Source of the DNA: Sphingomonadales bacterium
GTDB taxonomy: Bacteria > Pseudomonadota > Alphaproteobacteria > Sphingomonadales > Sphingomonadaceae
Assembly (NCBI GenBank): GCA_025352685.1
Contig: JANXSN010000032.1
Location: 1 to 64,000 of the forward strand
Direction of reading: 5' to 3'
Length of the DNA: 64,000 nt
The notes beneath the pieces are model-generated. The model worked only from the letters and a program-made list of their open reading frames with translations, was not told the DNA's origin and did no database searches. Every line of letters starts with the position of its first letter. Position 1 is the first letter of the stretch. Of this stretch, positions 36,135 through 44,920 are shown piece after piece. The translations under genes and the position numbers were made by a program.

Positions 36135-37094
36135 ATGCCCGTAACCCATTCGACGCGCATGTTGGTCCTGGGTTCGGGTCCTGCTGGCTTGTCCGCAGCA
36201 ATCTATGCCGCGCGTGCGGGGCTCAGCCCCCTGGTTGTACAGGGTATCCAACCCGGCGGGCAACTGACCATCACAACAGATGTCGAGAACTATCCTGGCT
36301 TTGCCGATGTCGTCCAGGGGCCCTGGTTGATGGAGCAGATGCAGAAACAGGCTGAACATGTCGGTGCATCGATGATGTGGGACACGGTTGTCGATGTCGA
36401 TCTGTCGGAACGTCCGTTCAAGCTCACCGGCGATGGGGGTACGATTTATGTCTGCGACACGCTTGTTATCGCAACGGGTGCTCAGGCGCGCTGGCTTGGT
36501 CTCGACAGTGAGACACGATTGCAAGGAAAGGGCGTGAGCGCCTGCGCCACGTGCGACGGGTTCTTTTATCGTGGTAAGAAAGTGGTGGTTATTGGCGGCG
36601 GCAATACCGCAGCCGAAGAAGCGCTTTACATGACCAATCACAGCCCCGACGTAACCCTGATCCATCGCGGAGATCATCTGCGTGCTGAGAAAATTCTGCA
36701 GGACCGGTTGCTGGCCAATCCCAAAATCTCGATCCTGTTCAACAAACGCGTCGAACAATTTGTAGGCGCCGGCGACCCTGAGGGAATGGTCGGGGTCGAC
36801 CTGATCGATACCGTAACCGGCGATAAATCGCATGTCGCTGCCGATGGTGGGTTCGTCGCGATCGGTCATTCGCCCGCCACCGACATCTTTAAAGGGCATC
36901 TGCCAATGGATGACGGCGGTTACCTGTTCGTCGAGGTGGGCTCGACACGGACCTCAGTCCCAGGCGTGTTTGCCGCCGGAGACGTTGCCGATAAAGTCTA
37001 CCGACAGGCAGTGACCGCAGCGGGTATGGGCTGCATGGCCGCGCTCGATGCCGAGAAATTTCTCGGTGTCGCTGAATTCGGCGCCGGCAACTAG
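36135..37094 (+). CDS. trxB: Thioredoxin-disulfide reductase
   Basis: A 319-residue flavoprotein. The FAD motif is LGSGPAGLSAAIYAARAG, the redox-active pair is in SACATCDGFFYRGK (CATC), the NADPH motif is VVIGGGNTAAEEAL and the late FAD motif is GVFAAGDVADKVYRQA. It passes electrons from NADPH to thioredoxin. ATG 36135 begins 21 bases after the tRNA, with GAGG upstream, so it may be transcribed from the tRNA promoter. Its TAG overlaps the stop of the hydrolase 1 gene on the other strand (CTAG). Confidence 0.97.
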   Translation: MPVTHSTRMLVLGSGPAGLSAAIYAARAGLSPLVVQGIQPGGQLTITTDVENYPGFADVVQGPWLMEQMQKQAEHVGASMMWDTVVDVDLSERPFKLTGDGGTIYVCDTLVIATGAQARWLGLDSETRLQGKGVSACATCDGFFYRGKKVVVIGGGNTAAEEALYMTNHSPDVTLIHRGDHLRAEKILQDRLLANPKISILFNKRVEQFVGAGDPEGMVGVDLIDTVTGDKSHVAADGGFVAIGHSPATDIFKGHLPMDDGGYLFVEVGSTRTSVPGVFAAGDVADKVYRQAVTAAGMGCMAALDAEKFLGVAEFGAGN

Positions 37095-37876
37095 GCTTTC
37101 AGTCTTGCTATAAGTGCTTCGACGAGCCGGGCATAAGACCCGGCGTCGGCAAAGCTATGCGAAGCGGTGTCGATCCGTTCGACGGTAATCGCCGGATCGT
37201 TTCGCCACACATCGGCAAACGCGATTGCGGTGGCATCGCCTGTCGCGAGCACGATCGTCGTCGGAATCGTCGACGCTTCCAGGGCTCGGACAGTCTTGTC
37301 CGCCAAGCTGTCAGGTGCGGCTGGTTTTGCGGCAGCCAGGCGCCCGAGCCCCTTGGCGAGCTTTCGCATGTCGACTTTTCCCGTGAGCAGCGCCTTCCAT
37401 GCCTGCGGATCACGCAAGCGTTGCGCATAGCGATGTTTGATCGCTGCAGGCGGCGGCATGTCGCCGCTTGGAGCGATTACCCACGGATTTGCAAGGACGC
37501 GGGCATCAACTGGCGTTCCGTGCAGGGCAAGTGCCGTCGCTGCATCGCAATTACCGAACGCGACAACGCGCGTGATTTGCGGGCACTCAAGTCGAAATGC
37601 TTCGAGCGCTGCCGCAATATCCGAGCCGCTGAAACGAAACCCCCTGTTTTCGCCCTCGCTGTCACCGACCCCGCGCCGGTCGAAGCGGAAGACGCAGATG
37701 CCTTTGGCGGCGAACAGGCTGGCTAGCTCGGCCATACCGCGGTGGGCGCCGCTGCGGATCTCATTGCCGCCAGAAACGATCAGCAGACCCGCGCCGCCTC
37801 GCGCACCATCGAGCGTCCCGGCCAGGATGGCGCCCTCGCAGGCAAAGGTCAGCGCACGCCGCACGTCGTCATCCAT
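37091..37876 (-). CDS. Exosortase A system-associated hydrolase 1 (alpha/beta fold)
   Basis: A 261-residue alpha/beta hydrolase of the type found beside exosortase A genes. GLLIVSGGNEIRSGAHRGMA, FRFDRRGVGDSEGENRGF and the late ASHSFAD (catalytic His region) are typical. The nucleophile position is not a standard GxSxG: AFGNCDAATA suggests a cysteine at the elbow. The reaction is unknown; removal or transfer of an acyl group linked to the surface polymer is plausible. ATG 37876 gives a 28-base overlap with hydrolase 2. It is the last gene of the left arm of the locus. Confidence 0.85.
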   Translation of the reverse strand: MDDDVRRALTFACEGAILAGTLDGARGGAGLLIVSGGNEIRSGAHRGMAELASLFAAKGICVFRFDRRGVGDSEGENRGFRFSGSDIAAALEAFRLECPQITRVVAFGNCDAATALALHGTPVDARVLANPWVIAPSGDMPPPAAIKHRYAQRLRDPQAWKALLTGKVDMRKLAKGLGRLAAAKPAAPDSLADKTVRALEASTIPTTIVLATGDATAIAFADVWRNDPAITVERIDTASHSFADAGSYARLVEALIARLKA

Positions 37877-38529
37877 TGCACGATGTCGGCAGCGACAGCT
37901 TCGGCGAGCGCCGGGTCGTGATCGGGCTCGGCGCGGCGCCAGAGTGGCATTCCAGGCAAGAAAGCGTCCGCATTTCCGATGTCGCCCTCGATACGGACTG
38001 TGCGGATCGTGCCATCGGCCCCGGGACGAGCTGCCTCCAGCGCGTTGAACAGATCGTGGTGAAGCCGATTGCCTGCAAGCGCTGTAGGCTGCATCCGCGC
38101 GACAGCCTCGAGATCGCTCGATCTTGCCTTTGCTGCCACTGCCGTGGCGCGAAGCATGTCGCGAAGCAGCCGGACACCGCTTTCGGGAACTAATCGCCAA
38201 TGGAACGTCGCCGCGACCGCATTGTCCAGCAATGCACCGCCACGGACCGCAACCGTCGCCACCGCCCGGGGAAGGCTGGCGAGCGCACCCTTCCAGTCAT
38301 CGAAACGTGCGTGGGCGGTGGCGAGCGGGCTGTCGTTGGTACCAGGCAAGTCGGGCAGCGCGGATGCAATTCCTTCACTGGCCAATCCACGCATCACTTC
38401 GACCAGAAGCCGGCGTGTCCGGTTCCCTTCTTCAAAAAGGGGTGGCAGAATCAGCACCAATGGTCCCTCTTTGGGGCCTAATTTCAGCATGGCCTCGCGG
38501 TGTCCCTGCCAGGCATAGCTTGCGATCAC
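37849..38529 (-). CDS. Exosortase A system-associated hydrolase 2
   Basis: A 226-residue protein resembling the second alpha/beta hydrolase of XrtA loci: PLVLILPPLFEEGNRTRRLL at the N-terminus and GIASALPDLPGTNDSPLA, then a degenerate remainder. The catalytic triad is not clear by eye, so it may be a binding or divergent hydrolase. It starts by an ATGA overlap with the ACP gene upstream and overlaps hydrolase 1 downstream, so all are translationally linked. It is expected to act with the ACP and acyl-CoA ligase. Confidence 0.8.
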   Translation of the reverse strand: MIASYAWQGHREAMLKLGPKEGPLVLILPPLFEEGNRTRRLLVEVMRGLASEGIASALPDLPGTNDSPLATAHARFDDWKGALASLPRAVATVAVRGGALLDNAVAATFHWRLVPESGVRLLRDMLRATAVAAKARSSDLEAVARMQPTALAGNRLHHDLFNALEAARPGADGTIRTVRIEGDIGNADAFLPGMPLWRRAEPDHDPALAEAVAADIVQWMTTCGVR

Positions 38530-38792
38530 GCGCCAACCTTGTCCGCAGCAAAGGCGTATAATGCGCCAAAACTTGCCAGCATTTCGCCATCGACATCGTC
38601 ATCGTCGATCACGATACCCAAGCGGTCCTCGAGCTCCGTCAGCAACCCAGCGACGGCCATCGAGTCAAGTTCGGGAAGGTTGCCGAAAAGTTCGGTGTCA
38701 GCATCGAATTTATCGACGCGTTCCTGCGAAATGCCCAGCACGTCGCGCAAAACGCTGCGTACCACCTGTTCGACTTTATCAGCCTCGCTCAT
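38526..38792 (-). CDS. Acyl carrier protein of the exosortase A locus
   Basis: An 88-residue acidic helical protein. The 4'-phosphopantetheine attachment Ser is in ELDSMAVAGLL, matching the DS(M/L) motif of carrier proteins. The start MSEADKVEQVVRS (ATG 38792) is well placed; the upstream frame is Arg-rich and non-coding. As a dedicated ACP inside an exopolysaccharide locus, it probably carries the acyl or aminoacyl unit activated by the acyl-CoA ligase gene at 39.9 kb. It overlaps hydrolase 2 by four bases and follows the GNAT-like gene by 32 bases. Confidence 0.88.
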   Translation of the reverse strand: MSEADKVEQVVRSVLRDVLGISQERVDKFDADTELFGNLPELDSMAVAGLLTELEDRLGIVIDDDDVDGEMLASFGALYAFAADKVGA

Positions 38793-38824
38793 TCGGCCCC
38801 TCGTCAGCGAAGAATGGGGGGCCG

Positions 38825-39850
38825 TTAGCGGTTGGGCGTGCGCGCGGCAAGCGCGCGAAGGCGTGACCTCGCTGCGCCGATCAGTCCGGCGAGCTTGCGC
38901 GGGTTGTGGAGCTCGACCCGCATCCGCATCACGCGCACCTCCATCCAATCCGCCTTGTAGGCGTCATCGCCGGTACCAAAGTCGATCACCGAGACCTGGT
39001 CGTGGTCAATCACATGCTCGAACATGACCTTTGAAAGCATGGTGCCTGGCGAAAATTCCGTAACATCTTGACGATGAGCGAGCTTGTGGATGATCGCCAT
39101 GCCGTGATCTACCGTCCATAGCTGGGCGGCGACGGCGCGCCCTTCGAGCGTTGCAATACCAAGCCGCAGCGCACCGGCGGCACCTTCGTCTTCGGCCATC
39201 GACCGAACGAAGCTGAGCGACCCTTCTTCGGGCTTCCAGCTGTCAGCATAAATACTTTCGTAATCGGCCCAGGCGGTTTCGTCGAAGCAGTCGTAGATCG
39301 TCATCTCTACCGGCGCTTTGGCGGCCTTGCGCTTGGCAGTCGAACGGAGCTGACTGGGGCGCGCAGCCCAGAACGCTTCGAAGTTCTTGTCGGAAACATC
39401 GATCGACCAGTTCGCCGTTTGGGGCGTTGCGCGCGCGATCCACCCCGCACGGGTAAAGCCGGCAACGATCATGTCTGCTTCGCCTTCGGGCACATGATCA
39501 AGCACGATATGGGCAAGGCGCGGCCGCAAGCGGCGAGCAATTGCGACAATCAAGGCGCGCGCCGTCGCCTCCGATGGCATTCCGCTAAAGACAGGACGAA
39601 AGGCAAGTGTGTACCAGCTCGCCAGTCCTTTGGCGGCGTTGTTGCTTTCTGCGAGGAACAGCCAAGCGTCGCTGCCATCGGCGCGCGCGCGGACGATCAG
39701 GGGGCGGTCTCCGGGTTGGCAATGAGCCCAGGTCCGTCGAAACCAGTCAAGCCGGTCGAACAGCGACTTTTGGTTGGTGCGGTCGAGCGACCCCTTGGCG
39801 ATGCCTTCTGCATCGGCAAAGTCACGAAATATTTCACCCTTTACCCACAT
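38825..39850 (-). CDS. GNAT/BioF2-like acyltransferase of the exosortase A locus
   Basis: A 341-residue protein of the acetyltransferase-like (GNAT or FemAB-related, BioF2-type) fold. Visible segments include ALRLGIATLEGRAVAAQLW, GMAIIHKLAHRQD and VIDFGTGDDAYKADWM, which are typical of this family in XrtA loci. It may transfer an acyl or aminoacyl group from the neighbouring ACP to the polymer or its precursor. GGAGATAG lies eight bases before the ATG at 39850. It is the first gene of the left arm, divergent from the ligase with 58 bases between. Confidence 0.8.
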   Translation of the reverse strand: MWVKGEIFRDFADAEGIAKGSLDRTNQKSLFDRLDWFRRTWAHCQPGDRPLIVRARADGSDAWLFLAESNNAAKGLASWYTLAFRPVFSGMPSEATARALIVAIARRLRPRLAHIVLDHVPEGEADMIVAGFTRAGWIARATPQTANWSIDVSDKNFEAFWAARPSQLRSTAKRKAAKAPVEMTIYDCFDETAWADYESIYADSWKPEEGSLSFVRSMAEDEGAAGALRLGIATLEGRAVAAQLWTVDHGMAIIHKLAHRQDVTEFSPGTMLSKVMFEHVIDHDQVSVIDFGTGDDAYKADWMEVRVMRMRVELHNPRKLAGLIGAARSRLRALAARTPNR

Positions 39851-39908
39851 GGGGCTATCTCCAATTCGCGCTCACCAATGGAGCGGTAACACAGGAAGGC
39901 GCAAACGG

Positions 39909-41408
39909 GTGCAAGTTCCCAATTCCGTCCCTTACCCGATCGACCACATTGCCCGAGGCGGCGCACCTGATGCACCTGCTCTGGTTACGAAAGCGCAAAC
40001 TTTGAATTTTGCGACGCTTGAGGCCGACGTCGGCGCGCTCGCGGCGGTGTTGCGCGAGTTGGTGCCGACGGCTGGGGCCCGAGTCGCCACCTGGCTGCCA
40101 AAAACGGTGGAAGCCTGTCTCATGCCGCTCGCTGCCCCCCGGGCCGGCCTGGTGCATGTGCCGATCAATCCTGTACTCAAGCGCGCGCAAGTTGCGCACA
40201 TCTTGTCGGACAGCGCCGCATCGATCGTGCTCTCCAGCAACGCCAGGCTCGCAACATTGCAGCCGGGCGACCTACCCGAGGGATGCACGGTGTGGCATGA
40301 AGAGGAAGCACGTCGCGCCCGGAGCGGTCCGGTCAGGTTACCGCCGTCTGTCGCCGATCCGGAAAGCCTCGCGGCCATCCTCTATACATCGGGATCGACC
40401 GGCAGACCCAAGGGAGTGATGCTCAGTCACGCTAATCTGTGGCTGGGGGCCGTCAGCGTAGCGCATTATCTGGCTCTCAGGCCTGACGACCGGACGCTTG
40501 CCGTACTGCCGCTCGGCTTCGATTATGGCCAAAACCAGCTATTTTCGACTTGGAAGGCGGGCGGCGCAGTTTATCCCTTCGATTTCCTCATGCCCAAGGA
40601 TCTGTGGCGCGCCATCGAGCGTTCCGGCATCACGACACTCGCTGCCGTGCCGCCGTTGTGGCTGCAGCTGATTGAGGTCGATATGCCACCCGCAACCGGC
40701 GTGCGTCGGATTACCAATTCAGGTGGCGCGCTGACCCCCATAATGATTGAGCGCTTGCGCACGCGGTTCCCCAATGCCGATGTTTTCCCGATGTACGGCC
40801 TGACTGAAGCCTTTCGCTCGACTTATCTGCCTCCAACGCTTGTTACCACGCATCCGTCGTCGATGGGTCGCGCCATTCCGTTTGCCGAGGTGATGGCAGT
40901 GGCGTCAGACGGAAGCGAGGCGACCGTCGGCCAGCCGGGCGAGCTCGTCCATGCCGGTCCTCTCGTGGCACACGGGTATTGGCGCGACTCTGAACGCACA
41001 GCGGTGCGCTTCAAGCCTGCGCCGGCTTGGTCGAAAAGCGGTGGTATCGCGGTTTGGTCGGGCGACACCGTGATGTGCGACGTTGACGGGCTATTCTACT
41101 TCGTTGGGCGCGACGACGAGATGATCAAGTCGAGCGGCCATCGCATCAGTCCCCTCGAAATCGAGGAAGCGGCACTCTCCAGCGGCATCGTGGCCGAAGC
41201 GGTCGCGCATGCGATCCCCGACCTTGCGCTCGGACAGGCGATCCGGCTTGTTGTTCGTGGCTCGGGCGACAGCGAAGCATTAGGTGCACACTTGAAACGC
41301 GAATTGCCTTCACATATGCAAGCAAAAATCATCCAGTGGTGCGAGGAAATGCCCCGCAATGCCAATGGGAAGCTGGATCGATCTTCTATTCGGAGCGAAG
41401 GCCTGTGA
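39909..41408 (+). CDS. Acyl-CoA ligase (AMP-forming), exosortase A system-associated
   Basis: A 499-residue adenylate-forming enzyme. ILYTSGSTGRPKGVMLSH is the P-loop-like motif, MYGLTEAFRSTYLPP follows, DVDGLFYFVGRDDEMIKSSG gives the hinge and the catalytic Lys lies in NGKLDRSS near the end. It activates a carboxylic acid as acyl-AMP for transfer to CoA or to the locus ACP. GTG 39909 has AGGAAGG nine bases upstream; ATG 39849 would overlap the GNAT gene. Its TGA overlaps the GTG of the decarboxylase (GTGA). Confidence 0.9.
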   Translation: MQVPNSVPYPIDHIARGGAPDAPALVTKAQTLNFATLEADVGALAAVLRELVPTAGARVATWLPKTVEACLMPLAAPRAGLVHVPINPVLKRAQVAHILSDSAASIVLSSNARLATLQPGDLPEGCTVWHEEEARRARSGPVRLPPSVADPESLAAILYTSGSTGRPKGVMLSHANLWLGAVSVAHYLALRPDDRTLAVLPLGFDYGQNQLFSTWKAGGAVYPFDFLMPKDLWRAIERSGITTLAAVPPLWLQLIEVDMPPATGVRRITNSGGALTPIMIERLRTRFPNADVFPMYGLTEAFRSTYLPPTLVTTHPSSMGRAIPFAEVMAVASDGSEATVGQPGELVHAGPLVAHGYWRDSERTAVRFKPAPAWSKSGGIAVWSGDTVMCDVDGLFYFVGRDDEMIKSSGHRISPLEIEEAALSSGIVAEAVAHAIPDLALGQAIRLVVRGSGDSEALGAHLKRELPSHMQAKIIQWCEEMPRNANGKLDRSSIRSEGL

Positions 41409-42613
41409 AGCCGTTTGGAGCCATTGCGCCGTGGTGGGATGCGACCCGCGTTGCTCGCGCCCTCGACGCGCGCAGGGGCGCATCGCCGTGCTTTGTCTAC
41501 GACCTCGATATCGTTCGTGACAAGGTCGCTACGCTGCGCGCGGCCCTACCAAGCGACGTTGGCATCCATTACGCGGTGAAGGCCAATCCGCATCCGGCAA
41601 TAATTGCTGCGGTGGCCGGACTTGTGGACGGGCTCGATATCGCGTCGGGCGGGGAGCTGACCAAAGTCCTCGCGGCGGCACCGGACAAGCCCGTCTCCTT
41701 TGCCGGACCCGGCAAACGCGACGATGAAATCGAGGCCGCCATCTACAACCGTGTGACACTGAATTTGGAATCGGAGGGCGAGGCAAACCGTGCACTGTCG
41801 ATTGCCAATCGATTGGGGATGACCCCCAAACTCGCTGTTCGCGTAAACCCCGATTTTGCGCTCAAGGGGAGCGGCATGAAAATGGGCGGCGGCGCGGCGG
41901 CGTTCGGCGTCGATGCTGAGCGCGTGCGACCGCTCGTTCGACGCCTGATCGACACAGGCGCCGACTGGCGCGGTTTTCACATCTTTGCCGGGAGCCAGGC
42001 GCTCGACAGCGAAGCAATTGTCGCCGCGCAGGCAGCGACCGTCGAGCTGGCCGGACGGCTCGCTGACGAAGCGGGCGCCGCCCCGCCGTTGGTTAATCTC
42101 GGCGGCGGGTTTGGTCTCCCCTACTTTGCCGGTGACGCCACGGTTGACGTCACAATGATCGGCGACCGGCTCGGCAACGTCCTGGCGAAACGCCCCGACA
42201 GCTTGCACGCTTCGTGCTTCGCCATCGAGCTCGGTCGCTGGCTGGTCGGCGAATGCGGCGTCTATCTGACCCGCGTTGTCGATCGTAAGGACAGCCGCGG
42301 CGAGACGTTCCTCGTTACCGATGGTGGCTTGCACCACCAGCTCGCTGCCAGTGGCAATTTTGGCACCGTCGTCCGCCGCAATTACCCGATTGCCGTTGCG
42401 ACCCGCTTTACACAACCGCCGGTTGAAACGGTCAACATTGTCGGTTGCTTGTGCACGCCGCTCGACAAGCTCGGTGACAGCGTGTCGATGCCACATGCTG
42501 ACGTTGGCGACGTCATCGTCGTGTTTATGGCAGGCGCCTATGGTGCGACGGCCAGCCCGACAGCGTTCCTCGGCCACGGCCCAGCAGTCGAGGTCGTCCT
42601 CGACGGGGCATAG
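41405..42613 (+). CDS. PLP-dependent decarboxylase, exosortase A system-associated
   Basis: A 402-residue fold-III PLP enzyme related to diaminopimelate and ornithine decarboxylases. The cofactor Lys is in HYAVKANPHP, the glycine-rich phosphate site is NLGGGFGLPYFAG and the late substrate site is VNIVGCLCTPLDKLGD (the Cys that faces the carbonyl). It would decarboxylate a basic or diamino acid, possibly one tethered to the locus ACP. It starts at GTG 41405 by overlap with the ligase. Confidence 0.9.
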   Translation: MKPFGAIAPWWDATRVARALDARRGASPCFVYDLDIVRDKVATLRAALPSDVGIHYAVKANPHPAIIAAVAGLVDGLDIASGGELTKVLAAAPDKPVSFAGPGKRDDEIEAAIYNRVTLNLESEGEANRALSIANRLGMTPKLAVRVNPDFALKGSGMKMGGGAAAFGVDAERVRPLVRRLIDTGADWRGFHIFAGSQALDSEAIVAAQAATVELAGRLADEAGAAPPLVNLGGGFGLPYFAGDATVDVTMIGDRLGNVLAKRPDSLHASCFAIELGRWLVGECGVYLTRVVDRKDSRGETFLVTDGGLHHQLAASGNFGTVVRRNYPIAVATRFTQPPVETVNIVGCLCTPLDKLGDSVSMPHADVGDVIVVFMAGAYGATASPTAFLGHGPAVEVVLDGA

Positions 42614-42627
42614 TTACCCCGACCCTG

Positions 42628-42712
42628 CGTCGGAACACTAACGCAATTTTCACCTCTCGAGGCCTAGACACACTTGCTTTGATGGGGCGCTCTTGCGTTC
42701 CGACGACGTCGG
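42628..42712. promoter_or_regulatory. Candidate operator upstream of the export operon
   Basis: The spacer before the Wza-like gene holds a perfect palindrome CCGACG-A-CGTCGG (42700-42712), 11 bases before the ATG. A nine-base inverted repeat also pairs CGTCGGAAC (42628-42636) with GTTCCGACG (42697-42705). The hexamer CGTCGG thus appears three times in 85 bases. It could bind a regulator or form an mRNA hairpin near the ribosome-binding site (AAGGG at 42714-42718). Confidence 0.4.
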
Positions 42713-42723
42713 CAAGGGACTAA

Positions 42724-43374
42724 ATGGCTATGCGCAAATCGCGTTCTTTGCTTCTGATGGGGGCCGGTCTTACCGCCGTTGTGCTCAGCGGATGTGCCGG
42801 CGGTAGCGGTCACGGCCCACAGCTTCCGTCAGCCAGCTTTGTACAGGAAAACGAGGGGCCAGGCGAGGAATACGTCATCGGGCCGCTCGACCAGCTCACG
42901 ATCTTTGTCTGGCGCAATCCCGAACTCGGCGCGAAGGTGCAGGTGCGACCCGATGGACGCATTACTACGCCGTTGATCTCCGACATGCCGGCCGTCGGCA
43001 AGACCGCGGCGCAGCTTTCGGACGATCTGCGCGGACAGCTGTCGCGCTATGTGAAGGATCCAATCGTCTCGGTCATCGTGGACAATTTCTCGGGTACTTA
43101 CTCACAACAGGTCCGTATCGTGGGCGCAACCGAAAAGCCTGCCGCGATCCCGTTCCGTGCAAATATGACGCTCCTCGACGCGATGATCGCCGTCGGTGGC
43201 CTCAGCGAATATGCCGCCGGTGACCGTGCTCGTCTGGTGCGGCACGATCGAACCACGGGCAACCAGACCGAATACGCGCTGCGCATCGGCAAATTGCTGA
43301 AGCAGGGCGATTCGAAAGCAAACGTCCGACTACAGCCTGGCGACGTTATCATCATTCCAACCAGCGCGTTCTGA
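42724..43374 (+). CDS. Polysaccharide export lipoprotein (Wza-like), XrtA system
   Basis: A 216-residue lipoprotein: the signal segment ends in VVLSGCAGG (lipobox LSGC). The Poly_export domain begins EYVIGPLDQLTIFVWRNPEL and is followed by SLBB-type repeats (VRIVGATEKPAAIPFRANM, LDAMIAVGGLSEYA) and LQPGDVIIIPTSAF at the end. It forms the outer-membrane part of the export channel. It is shorter than Wza, as usual for this subtype. Eleven bases separate the palindrome from the ATG, and the chain-length gene follows after 13 bases. Confidence 0.93.
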   Translation: MAMRKSRSLLLMGAGLTAVVLSGCAGGSGHGPQLPSASFVQENEGPGEEYVIGPLDQLTIFVWRNPELGAKVQVRPDGRITTPLISDMPAVGKTAAQLSDDLRGQLSRYVKDPIVSVIVDNFSGTYSQQVRIVGATEKPAAIPFRANMTLLDAMIAVGGLSEYAAGDRARLVRHDRTTGNQTEYALRIGKLLKQGDSKANVRLQPGDVIIIPTSAF

Positions 43375-43387
43375 GGATTGTCGGCAC

Positions 43388-44920
43388 GTGGGTAATCTCT
43401 ATGACGAAGCGCTGATCGCATTGCACGGGGTTTGGCGGCGTCGCTGGACGGCGCTCGGCGTCGGCTGGGGGATCGCGCTGCTCGGGTGGCTGATCGTCAG
43501 CTTGATTCCCAATACCTATAAATCCGAAGCGAAAATCTATGTCCGGGCCCAGTCGCTGTTGCCCGACAAGATCGGAATCACGCCGAACGAACAAAAGAAC
43601 AGCATCGAAACGGTACGTCAGACGCTCACTTCGGTCGACAGCCTGCAAAAAGTCGTACGCGGGACCGAGCTTTCGAACAAGGTCACGAGCGACCGCGACG
43701 TCGCCGAAAAAGCCGCGTCGTTGCAAAACGCGATCACCATCACTTCGGATCAGGACAACCTCTTCAAAATCAGCGCGACCGCATCGCAAGGCGGTTTTTC
43801 GGATGCGCAGAACGCCAGATTGTCGAGAGCCATTGTCCAAAAGTTGATCGATTTATTCGTCGACGGCAATTTGCGCGACGGACGGATTGAGACGGATCAG
43901 AGCCTGCGATTTCTCGATGCGCAGGTCGAACAGCGCGCCGCCCAGCTCGCTCAGGTCGAGGCCAAGCGCGCCGCGTTTGAGACCAAATATCTCAACACGC
44001 TGCCCGGGACGGGCTCGCTTGGCGACAGGGTCGAACAGGCGCGCAGCGAAATGTCGCGGGTCGATTCGGATTTGGCGGCAGCCAATAGTGCACTCGCAGC
44101 CGTCAATGGCCAGCTCGCATCGACATCGGCCGAGACGCGCACCCCCGGTTCAACCGTGGGTGGCGGCGATGGTCGCGTTGCCCAGATCCAAGGCCAGATC
44201 GCCGACGGGCAAGCCCGCGGCTGGACTGAAAACCATCCCGACATAGTGGCACTGCGCGGTCAGCTTGCGCGAGCACATGCGCAGGGTGGCAGTGGCGCGC
44301 AGATGTCGGCCGGCACGTCATCGCCCAACCCTATGTACGTCTCGCTGCGGTCGATGCAGGCGGAAAAACAGGCGACAGCCTCAGCGCTGGCAGCGCGCAA
44401 GGGACAGCTTCAGGGCGAAATCAACCGCGTCCTGACGCTGCAGTCTTCCGATCCCGAATTTGCCGCCGCACAGGCTGACATTGATCGCAATTACGTCGCA
44501 CTCAAGACCCAATACGACAAATTGGTAGCCGATCGCGAAGATGTTCGCCTCCGCGGTCAGGTCCAAACTCAGACTGATGCGATCAAATTCAGCGTCATCG
44601 ATCCGCCATCGGCCCCGCGCGCTCCGGCGGCCCCCAACCGTCCGTTGTTGCTAACGCTGGTTCTCCTGGCTGCCATTGGCGGCGGCATTGGCGCGGCGTT
44701 GGCGCTTGGTCAGTTTAAGACGACCTATCCCATCGCCAGCCGCCTTGAGCGGGCGAGCGGCCTTCCTGTCATTGGATCAATCAGTGAGGTCATCCGCGAG
44801 CCTGACCGTAATCTTCGCCAAAAGCGAATGCATCAGTTTGCAGGGGGTGCAGCAGCGCTGATTGGCGTCTGGGCGCTGCTCATGGTTGTCGAATTCGTAC
44901 AGCGGAGCATGGTGGCATGA
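43388..44920 (+). CDS. Polysaccharide chain-length determinant (GumC/Wzz-like), XrtA system
   Basis: A 510-residue inner-membrane protein with two helices: LGVGWGIALLGWLIVSLI (about 23-40) and LLLTLVLLAAIGGGIGAALAL (about 418-440), then a further hydrophobic stretch near the end. Between them lies a long periplasmic coiled coil rich in Ala, Gln and Glu. The Wzz signature (NTYKSEAKIYV) is at the start and PSAPRAPAAPNRP precedes the second helix. It sets polymer length with the tyrosine kinase next door. GTG 43388 is the start; the stop overlaps the kinase start (ATGA). Confidence 0.92.
   Translation: MGNLYDEALIALHGVWRRRWTALGVGWGIALLGWLIVSLIPNTYKSEAKIYVRAQSLLPDKIGITPNEQKNSIETVRQTLTSVDSLQKVVRGTELSNKVTSDRDVAEKAASLQNAITITSDQDNLFKISATASQGGFSDAQNARLSRAIVQKLIDLFVDGNLRDGRIETDQSLRFLDAQVEQRAAQLAQVEAKRAAFETKYLNTLPGTGSLGDRVEQARSEMSRVDSDLAAANSALAAVNGQLASTSAETRTPGSTVGGGDGRVAQIQGQIADGQARGWTENHPDIVALRGQLARAHAQGGSGAQMSAGTSSPNPMYVSLRSMQAEKQATASALAARKGQLQGEINRVLTLQSSDPEFAAAQADIDRNYVALKTQYDKLVADREDVRLRGQVQTQTDAIKFSVIDPPSAPRAPAAPNRPLLLTLVLLAAIGGGIGAALALGQFKTTYPIASRLERASGLPVIGSISEVIREPDRNLRQKRMHQFAGGAAALIGVWALLMVVEFVQRSMVA

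Noticed and set aside
41546-42577. A 343-codon open frame antisense to the PLP decarboxylase gene
   Set aside because: Wholly inside a gene with intact PLP motifs; no independent support.
42730-42732. ATG 42730 as the start of the Wza-like gene
   Set aside because: ATG 42724 has an AAGGG site at normal spacing; using 42730 would not change the signal peptide in any useful way.
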